In this document: one piece after another, positions 58,625 to 64,000 of the stretch
How positions within the stretch are numbered: the stretch's first letter is position 1
Layout of the letters: every line of letters begins with the position of its first letter
Assembly (NCBI RefSeq): GCF_038024105.1
Contig: NZ_CP150661.1
Span: 4,015,564 to 4,079,563, forward strand
Reading direction: 5' to 3'
Length of the DNA stretch: 64,000 bases
Origin: Polaribacter butkevichii
GTDB lineage: Bacteria > Bacteroidota > Bacteroidia > Flavobacteriales > Flavobacteriaceae
The notes under the pieces: model-generated
The model's input: the letters and a program-made list of their open reading frames with translations, nothing else
What the model was told of the DNA's origin: nothing
The model's database searches: none
Translations under genes and position numbers: made by a program

Positions 58625-59112
58625 AATTTTTTTAGCATCCAAACTGGGCAAGAATAGTGTCCGGTATTTCCCATGGGTTTATCAAGATTTATAAAACCAT
58701 TTTTCTTATACAATGCTTGTGCAGCATCCATATAAGGCATCGTTTCTAAATAACAATTTTCAAAACCAATCGATTTTGCTTTTTCTAAACAAGTTTCAAT
58801 TAATTTAGAACCTAAACCTTTTCCTCTAGTAATTGGCAAGAAATACATTTTTTGAAGTTCGCAAGTTTTACCTTCAAAATTATCTAATTGAGCAATTCCT
58901 GCACCACCCACAACCTTGTTTTTGTGTTCTATAACATAATAAAAAGAGGTTGGTTTCTCAAAGTTTTCAAACATTTTATCGGTAGCTTTATCTTCGTAAG
59001 CAGTGCCAATTTTTGGAGCGCCCATCTCTAAAAGAACCTCTCTAATTACCATTGCTATTTGTGCATTGTCCTTAGGTAGAATTTCTCTAATGATAAAATC
59101 TTTACTTGTCAT
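58621..59112 (-). CDS. GNAT family N-acetyltransferase
   Basis: 163 residues. Acetyl-CoA-binding motif A is LPITRGKGLGSKLIETCLEK (R/Q-x-x-G-x-G/A loop), with strand 4 upstream in VVGGAGIAQLDNFEG and motif B in GFENCYLETMPYMDAAQALY. The end GNTGHYSCPVWML fits a subgroup of single-domain GNATs. The substrate is unknown. Coupled to prmC. Confidence 0.9.
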   Translation of the reverse strand: MTSKDFIIREILPKDNAQIAMVIREVLLEMGAPKIGTAYEDKATDKMFENFEKPTSFYYVIEHKNKVVGGAGIAQLDNFEGKTCELQKMYFLPITRGKGLGSKLIETCLEKAKSIGFENCYLETMPYMDAAQALYKKNGFINLDKPMGNTGHYSCPVWMLKKL

Positions 59113-59121
59113 TTATTACTG

Positions 59122-59129
59122 TATTTTTG
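59122..59129 (+). promoter_or_regulatory. -7 box before the LEA14-like gene
   Basis: TATTTTTG, an exact TAnnTTTG, 35 bp before the ATG at 59165. It lies in the 52-bp gap divergent from the GNAT gene. Confidence 0.45.
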
Positions 59130-59164
59130 CAAGAGCAATTTACCTAATTTTTTAATGAATTAAG

Positions 59165-59623
59165 ATGAAAAATCATTTATATTTTATACTTTTATTTCTT
59201 GTTTTTACAAGCTGTTCTGTAAGTGAAAAGCCTATTTTTATTAAGGTAGATAATGTAAAAGTTTCTAGTTTTACAGGAGATACAATCCGTTTAAAAGCCA
59301 ATGCTTTTTTTACAAACCCAAATGATGTTGGTGGTAAAATTGCAACCGATGAAATTAAAGTAATTGTAAATGGAGTAGAGGTTGCACAGGTTTCTTCGGA
59401 TGAGTTTGAAGTACCTGCAAGAAAGGAATTTACGATACCACTAAAAGTGGCAATTCCTGCTAAAAAAGTATTTGATAATAATAAAAATGGTGTTCTAGGA
59501 GGCTTGTTAAATTCGTTTTTAAAGAAATCTATAGAGGTTCAATTTAAAGGTGATTTAAAATATAAAGTTTTTGGTTTTTCTAGCGAATATCCAATAGATG
59601 AAATACAGAATATTAAATTTTAA
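59165..59623 (+). CDS. LEA14-like (LEA type 2) lipoprotein
   Basis: 152 residues. Lipobox in LLFLVFTSCSVSEK (C17). The mature part is a single WHy/LEA2 beta-sandwich: VKVSSFTGDTIRLKANAFFT, NPNDVGGKIATDEIKVIVNG, then ARKEFTIPLKVAIPAKKVF. LEA2 proteins protect against stress in other organisms; in bacteria the role is unknown. It is followed after 9 bp by the proposed ribD start, in the same reading frame. Confidence 0.85.
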   Translation: MKNHLYFILLFLVFTSCSVSEKPIFIKVDNVKVSSFTGDTIRLKANAFFTNPNDVGGKIATDEIKVIVNGVEVAQVSSDEFEVPARKEFTIPLKVAIPAKKVFDNNKNGVLGGLLNSFLKKSIEVQFKGDLKYKVFGFSSEYPIDEIQNIKF

Positions 59624-59632
59624 TTTAGAGTT

Positions 59633-60676
59633 ATCAACCATAAAAAATACATAGAACGCTGTTTGCAAATTGCCCAAAACGGCATTGGGGCTTCTCGTCC
59701 TAATCCTTCTGTGGGTGCGGTTGTTGTTTATCAGGATACAATTATTGGAGAAGGTTTTACATCGCCTTATGGGGGCAATCATGCAGAGGTAAATGCAATT
59801 GGTGCTGTAAAAGACAAATCGCTTTTAAAAAAGGCTACAATTTATGTAACCCTAGAACCTTGTTCTCACTTTGGAAAAACACCACCTTGTGCAGATTTAA
59901 TTGTAAAAAACAAACTTAAAAATGTAGTTATTGGTTGCGTAGATTCTAATAGTTTGGTAGCTGGTAAAGGAATTGAGCGTCTTATAAATGCAGGAATAAA
60001 TGTTATAGTTGGTGTTTTAGAAGACGAATGTAGAGCACGTCACAAACGATTTTTTACGGTTCAAGATAAAAAAAGACCTTATATTATTTTAAAATGGGCA
60101 CAAACTAAAAATGGTTTTGTGGCTCCGTTAACAAAAGATGCCCAGAAACCTGTTTGGATTTCTAACCAATATTCGCAACAATTGGTACATAAATGGAGAA
60201 GTGAAGAACACGCAATTTTAGTAGGGACAAATACGGTAATTGCAGACAATCCTAAATTAAATGTAAGGAGTTGGTCTGGTAAAAACCCTGTAAGAATTGT
60301 TTTAGATCGTACTTTAAGAGCACCAAAAAACCTTAGTGTTTTTGATGGAAGTGTTAAAACGATAGTGATTACAGAAAAGCAAGAATGTTTGTTTGACGGT
60401 AGTGGAGAACTATTTATAGAAACTATAAAATTCTCTAATAATCTAGCAGGACAAATTTGTGAAGTTTTACAAAAACATAAAATTCAATCTGTAATTATAG
60501 AAGGAGGTACGCAAACCTTACAAACTTTTATTGATGAAGATTTGTGGGATGAAGCACGTGTTTTTGTTGGTAAAGTAGCATTTAAAGAAGGTGTAAAAGC
60601 ACCATTTTTTAATAAGGCAATTAAAGAAAAAATAAACATCAAAACAGATGTTTTAAAAATATATACTAATGATTAA
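59633..60676 (+). CDS. ribD: Bifunctional riboflavin deaminase/reductase RibD, probable non-standard start
   Basis: About 347 residues if read from ATC at 59633. The deaminase half has GNHAEVNAI and the zinc motif PCSHFGKTPPCADL. The reductase half has LKWAQTKNGFVAP and IIEGGTQTLQTFIDE. RibD catalyses steps 2 and 3 of riboflavin synthesis. The family's first helix is intact upstream of any ATG, GTG or TTG: NHKKYIERCLQIAQNG is encoded from 59636. The only normal start in frame is a TTG at 59663 inside that helix, and an in-frame stop lies at 59621. ATC at 59633 replaces the usual first Met. This may be a rare start codon or a base error. Confidence 0.9.
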   Translation: MNHKKYIERCLQIAQNGIGASRPNPSVGAVVVYQDTIIGEGFTSPYGGNHAEVNAIGAVKDKSLLKKATIYVTLEPCSHFGKTPPCADLIVKNKLKNVVIGCVDSNSLVAGKGIERLINAGINVIVGVLEDECRARHKRFFTVQDKKRPYIILKWAQTKNGFVAPLTKDAQKPVWISNQYSQQLVHKWRSEEHAILVGTNTVIADNPKLNVRSWSGKNPVRIVLDRTLRAPKNLSVFDGSVKTIVITEKQECLFDGSGELFIETIKFSNNLAGQICEVLQKHKIQSVIIEGGTQTLQTFIDEDLWDEARVFVGKVAFKEGVKAPFFNKAIKEKINIKTDVLKIYTND

Positions 60677-61280
60677 AAACATCATTTTCGATTTTGGCGA
60701 TATTTTTATCAACCTAGATAAAAAAAAGTTTGCAAAAGAATTACAAAATCTTGGAATTTCGCAAGAATCTGAAGCAAATTTACCTATTCTAAATGACTAT
60801 GAAATGGGATTAATTTCTACAGAAGAATTTGTTGCCTTTTTTGAAGCCAAATTTAATGTACCTAAAGAGAAATTAATAAAAGCTTGGAATTCTATTCTGT
60901 TAGATTTTCCTGAAAAAAGATTAAAATTTATTCAAGAACTTTCAGAAAGTAATAAATACCGATTATTTTTATTAAGTAATACCAATGATTTACATATTTC
61001 TTGGGTTAAAAATGATTGGAAGTTAGCTTTGTATACTGCATTTAAAGGTTGTTTTGAGCAATTTTATTTAACACATGAAATACATTTAAGAAAACCGAAT
61101 CTTAATATTTATGAGTTTGTATTAAATGAAAATAATTTAATTGCAGAAGAAACCCTTTTTATAGATGATACAAAAGAAAATACAGATGCAGCAAACTCTT
61201 TAGGTATTCATGTTTGGAATTTAATTCCTGGTCAAGAAGATGTAACGGAGTTATTTGTTAAAAAAGAATTTTTATTTTGA
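60669..61280 (+). CDS. HAD family hydrolase
   Basis: 203 residues. Motif I IIFDFGDIFINLD (first D nucleophile; the second position is G rather than D, as FDFGDxF occurs in one HAD subgroup), motif II LFLLSNTND, motif III lysine in HLRKPN, motif IV LFIDDTKENTDA. A small helical cap lies between I and II. It is probably a sugar- or nucleotide-phosphatase of the YihX/epoxide-hydrolase-N type; the substrate is unknown. It overlaps ribD by 8 bp. Confidence 0.88.
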   Translation: MIKNIIFDFGDIFINLDKKKFAKELQNLGISQESEANLPILNDYEMGLISTEEFVAFFEAKFNVPKEKLIKAWNSILLDFPEKRLKFIQELSESNKYRLFLLSNTNDLHISWVKNDWKLALYTAFKGCFEQFYLTHEIHLRKPNLNIYEFVLNENNLIAEETLFIDDTKENTDAANSLGIHVWNLIPGQEDVTELFVKKEFLF

Positions 61281-62140
61281 TTTACTTACTTTTTAGTATT
61301 CTTTTTTCAACCTCATTATTTGTTATTTTTAAATATTTCGACATTTATAAAATAGACACATTAAAAGCCATTGTAGTAAATTACTTGGTTGCTTTTGGTT
61401 TAGGTTTTGGACTGTCTGAAATTACATTTTCTATTACAGAAATCCCTGAGAAATCATGGTTTTTTGGGGCTATTATTTTAGGTGCTTTATTTGTTTCTAT
61501 TTTCTTTGTAATGGCAAATACAGCGCAACAAAATGGTGTTTCTGTAGCTTCTGTTGCAGGAAAAATGTCGGTAGTTATTCCGGTACTTTTTGGTGTTTTA
61601 TTATATGATGAATCGGTTACTTTTTTTAAAATTGTAGGTATTTTAATCGCTTTAGTATCTGTTTATTTGGCCTCTGTAAAAGAAAAAGAAAGTAATTTAC
61701 AAAAAGCAGGATTATTGTTTCCTATTTTACTCTTTTTTGGTTCTGGCGCCATAGATACAATTCTTAAATATGTAGAAGTTAATTTTGTGCCAGCAAATGA
61801 AGTAGCCCTTTTTTCTGGAAGTTTATTTGGTTTTGCAGCTATTTTTGGCTTGCTAATATTATTGGTAAAAACAATTCAGAAAAGAGAACCATTTGGATTT
61901 AAAAACGTTATGGCAGGTATTATTTTAGGAGTACCAAACTACTTTACTATTGTTTTTTTAATTAAAGCTTTACAAACTTCTGGTTTTGAAAGTTCAACTT
62001 TGTTTACTATAAATAACGTGTCTGTAGTGGTGGTGTCTACCTTAATAGGATTACTTTTATTTAAAGAAAAATTTAGTTTAAAAAATAAAATAGGAGTTGC
62101 TTTGGCAATTATAGGTATTGTATTAGTAACCATTGCATAA
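61277..62140 (+). CDS. EamA/DMT family transporter, TTG start
   Basis: 287 residues with ten helices in two EamA repeats. The start is TTG at 61277, within the HAD stop (TTGA), giving IYLLFSILFSTSLFVIFKYF; no ATG is nearer. The repeat motifs include GALFVSIFFVMANTAQQNGV and IILGVPNYFTIVFLIKAL. It exports or imports small metabolites. It is the fourth gene of a tightly packed run LEA14/ribD/HAD/EamA/YigZ. Confidence 0.88.
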   Translation: MIYLLFSILFSTSLFVIFKYFDIYKIDTLKAIVVNYLVAFGLGFGLSEITFSITEIPEKSWFFGAIILGALFVSIFFVMANTAQQNGVSVASVAGKMSVVIPVLFGVLLYDESVTFFKIVGILIALVSVYLASVKEKESNLQKAGLLFPILLFFGSGAIDTILKYVEVNFVPANEVALFSGSLFGFAAIFGLLILLVKTIQKREPFGFKNVMAGIILGVPNYFTIVFLIKALQTSGFESSTLFTINNVSVVVVSTLIGLLLFKEKFSLKNKIGVALAIIGIVLVTIA

Positions 62141-62141
62141 T

Positions 62142-62750
62142 ATGTTAGAAGACGTTTATAAAACAATAGAAAAACCATCTGAAGAAACACTGTTTAAAGA
62201 AAAAGGGTCTAAATTTTTTGGGTATGCTTTTCCTGTTTTATCAGAAGATGATGTAAAAGAACATTTAGAAGACTTAAAAAAGAAACATCACGCAGCACGT
62301 CATTTTTGTTATGCATATCAATTAGGTATCGAAAAAATTAAATTTAGAGCAAATGATGATGGGGAGCCTAATAATTCTGCAGGTTTACCAATCTACGGCC
62401 AAATTCAGTCTTTTGAAGTAACCAATATTTTAATTGTTTCAGTACGATATTTTGGAGGTACAAAATTAGGTGTAGGCGGTTTAATTTCAGCATATAAAAC
62501 ATCAGCACAAATTACTTTAGAGGCGGCAGATATTTTAGTAAAAACCATTAATGTTTTTTATAAATTGACCTTTAATTATGATATGATGAATGCTGTGCAA
62601 AGAATCATCAAAGAAAAAAACATTGAAATTACCAATCAGACTTTAGAAATGAATTGCGAGTATATTATTTCAGTTAGAAAAAAAGATGCAGCTGCTATCT
62701 TTACTATTTTTGATAATTTATATAAAGTAGCCGTAAAGGAGGTTTCCTAA
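62142..62750 (+). CDS. YigZ/IMPACT family protein
   Basis: 202 residues from the ATG at 62142 (one base after the EamA stop). The IMPACT N-terminal domain: KGSKFFGYAFPVLSEDDVKE, KKKHHAARHFCYAYQLG, DDGEPNNSAGLPIYGQIQSF, VRYFGGTKLGVGGLISAYKT. A short DUF1949 domain closes the protein. Orthologues are linked to translation regulation; the biochemical role is unclear. It is the last gene of the run; the gap to the BLUF gene is 183 bp. Confidence 0.92.
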   Translation: MLEDVYKTIEKPSEETLFKEKGSKFFGYAFPVLSEDDVKEHLEDLKKKHHAARHFCYAYQLGIEKIKFRANDDGEPNNSAGLPIYGQIQSFEVTNILIVSVRYFGGTKLGVGGLISAYKTSAQITLEAADILVKTINVFYKLTFNYDMMNAVQRIIKEKNIEITNQTLEMNCEYIISVRKKDAAAIFTIFDNLYKVAVKEVS

Positions 62751-62933
62751 AAGAGCATATCAAAACAAAGATTAAAATTGAAGTCAATAAAACTTACTCA
62801 TAATTTTATTGATAATTTATGTGAATTGACGGTTGAGGTATTCTACTAAAATTAATTTGATTCTAAATAAAATATAGTGTAACTTTATAAAAAAAGTTAA
62901 AATAGCTATGTTAAACTTTAATTACACTTATTT

Positions 62934-63389
62934 ATGAAATTACGTCGTATTGCCTACACTAGTAAGGCTACTGTAGAGTTTACTAAGCGTGATTTATTAG
63001 ATTTACTTCACGATTCTAGAGCCTATAATACCTTAGATAATATTAGCGGAGTGCTAATTCATAAAGAGGGATATTTTCTTCAGATTTTAGAAGGAGAACC
63101 TAAAGACCTTAATGATCTTTTAGCTCGCCTTCGTAAAGATACTAGACATACCGAATTTAAAATTATTGATGATCGTTTGGTAGATAAACGAATGTTTTTA
63201 AACTGGGCCATGGGTTGTGCAGATTTTGACGATCCTTCTTTAAGCATGATTCCCGGAGTTCGTAGTGGTTTAACAAACCCAGAAGTTATGGAAAGCCTTA
63301 TTAACAGGCTACCAGAAGTTGCCACTTATTTACATGACAATTTAACCTATCAACAAATAAATGGTGTAGAAACAACAGAAAATAATTAA
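62934..63389 (+). CDS. Stand-alone BLUF-domain blue-light photoreceptor
   Basis: 151 residues. A BLUF domain occupies residues 1-95: RRIAYTSKATVEFTKRDLL, SRAYNTLDNISGVLIHKEG, YFLQILEGEPKDL, LRKDTRHTEFKI, NWAMGCADFDD. The flavin-binding and photocycle residues are all present at AppA spacing: Y8, S10, N32, Q50, W91 and M93. It binds FAD and responds to blue light. The C-terminal 50 residues have two helices for dimerisation and there is no output domain, so it acts through a partner protein. It is a single gene with upstream inverted AAC/GTT repeats. Confidence 0.92.
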   Translation: MKLRRIAYTSKATVEFTKRDLLDLLHDSRAYNTLDNISGVLIHKEGYFLQILEGEPKDLNDLLARLRKDTRHTEFKIIDDRLVDKRMFLNWAMGCADFDDPSLSMIPGVRSGLTNPEVMESLINRLPEVATYLHDNLTYQQINGVETTENN

Positions 63390-63431
63390 GATTCTTTTTA
63401 AAAAGTGAAATAGAATTTTTTATGTTTCTAT

Positions 63432-63830
63432 TTAATATCCTAAACTTTTTAATAAATAATCCGGACAACGAGTTGGTTTCATCGTTTTAGAATTCATAAA
63501 AGCTAAAACAGAACTGCCTGTGCAAATAATTTCATTATTCTGGTTTACAATTTCATATTCAAATTCAATTTTAACCATTGGCTTTTTTCTTAAATAAGTT
63601 TTTATAGTTAAAACATCGTCATAGAATGCAGATTTAATAAAATTAAAGTTTATCGAAATTACAGGAAGCATTATACCACTTATTTCCATATCTTTGTATG
63701 TAACCCCCAAGGAACGTAACCATTCTGTACGCCCGAGTTCAAAAAATTGAGCATAATTTCCGTGATAGACAACGCCCATTTGGTCGGTTTCTGAATAACG
63801 AATTCGTGTTTTAGTTGATGAATTTTTCAA
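63432..63830 (-). CDS. Acyl-CoA thioesterase (YbgC/FadM hotdog type)
   Basis: 132 residues. YbgC signature: RYSETDQMGVVYHGNYAQFF with the catalytic D (SETDQMG), then ELGRTEWLRSLGVTY. The hotdog fold continues to FEYEIVNQ and CTGSSVLAFM. It hydrolyses short or medium acyl-CoA. In several Flavobacteria this gene is close to dnaA, as I recall; the AT-rich region to its right with DnaA-box-like sites fits that. Confidence 0.9.
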   Translation of the reverse strand: MKNSSTKTRIRYSETDQMGVVYHGNYAQFFELGRTEWLRSLGVTYKDMEISGIMLPVISINFNFIKSAFYDDVLTIKTYLRKKPMVKIEFEYEIVNQNNEIICTGSSVLAFMNSKTMKPTRCPDYLLKSLGY

Positions 63831-63913
63831 AATGTGTGAACAATTAGTTTTTTACCATTTTACGTAAAAAATAGTTAATAATCAATAGCAAATTGATTTT
63901 TTTATACTGAATT

Positions 63914-63922
63914 TTATTCACA
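63914..63922 (+). promoter_or_regulatory. DnaA-box match in the right-hand AT-rich region
   Basis: TTATTCACA fits TTATNCACA exactly. A second near-match, TTGTTCACA on the minus strand, is at 63835-63843. The segment 63831-64000 has no gene. It may belong to oriC or the dnaA leader, but the window ends before that can be seen. Confidence 0.35.
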
Positions 63923-64000
63923 TTTTTGTACCACCCTAAAATGGATGTTGAAACCCATTTTTAAATGCTATTGTAATAACAAAAAATTCGCTAAAATTAA

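Noticed and set aside
1..64000. CRISPR array, prophage, rRNA operon or insertion sequence
   Set aside because: No regular spacer array, phage structural gene, rRNA-like sequence or transposase frame was seen on either strand; the only interspersed repeats are the REP-like elements at 18.5-18.8 kb.

Overview
The window looks like core chromosome of a marine-type member of the Flavobacteriaceae (Bacteroidota), plausibly close to Polaribacter or Tenacibaculum. The evidence is very low G+C, Bacteroidota-type promoters (TTG, about 20 bp, TAnnTTTG), lineage families such as DUF6607, DUF6686, DUF6503 and DUF2520, a 6S RNA of the Flavobacteria type between zapA and rny, and the bacillithiol gene bshB1. 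The genus is an inference. I see no rRNA, IS element, prophage or CRISPR array.

Layout. 1-6.2 kb: KdsC-like phosphatase, DUF2520 protein, a PLP Cys/Met enzyme, pckA, bshB1 and tRNA-His. 6.5-11.7 kb: a LytS/LytTR two-component operon with a metallophosphoesterase gene inside it, next to an exported protein whose promoter carries an exact direct repeat. 11.4-17.3 kb: an operon of DUF6607 protein, exported ankyrin protein, DUF2271 protein with a flavinylation-like motif, PepSY/flavodoxin reductase and DUF6686 protein, beside the truncated remnant of an HmuY-like heme-binding gene. 17.4-21.6 kb: HTTM membrane protein, a block of palindromic repeats, uvrA. 21.8-26.6 kb: ECF sigma factor, a 47-residue protein, then an accessory set: a papain-like C1 peptidase, a small protein sharing the peptidase's C-terminal domain, a chagasin-like cysteine-protease inhibitor and, beyond nth, an aerolysin-like pore-forming protein. 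26.7-34.7 kb: bcp, a second two-component system with an orphan LuxR-type regulator, a TonB-dependent receptor and an M23 peptidase. 34.9-39.4 kb: coiled-coil protein, zapA, 6S RNA, rny, TerC and TauE membrane proteins. 39.8-45.4 kb: acs with a histidine kinase and a sigma-54 activator, followed by a three-gene unit behind a near-perfect sigma-54 promoter. 45.5-53 kb: ABC exporter, tandem DUF6503 lipoproteins, and a DUF4870/PadR/PspC/DUF2807 envelope-stress-like cluster. 53-57.6 kb: DUF4442 protein, AIM24-like protein, sugar MFS transporter and two adjacent type II toxin-antitoxin modules. 57.8-63.8 kb: prmC, GNAT, LEA14-like lipoprotein, ribD, HAD, EamA, YigZ, a BLUF blue-light receptor and a YbgC-like thioesterase. 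The right edge has DnaA-box-like sites and may be close to oriC/dnaA.

The two parts most worth following are the protease/inhibitor/pore-former set at 22.8-26.5 kb and the extracytosolic flavin-redox operon at 11.4-16.8 kb with its decayed heme-uptake neighbour. Well-supported regulatory elements include a sigma-54 promoter (44318), a LytTR-style tandem repeat (11355/11376), palindromes at the PadR and toxin-antitoxin promoters, and many intrinsic terminators.
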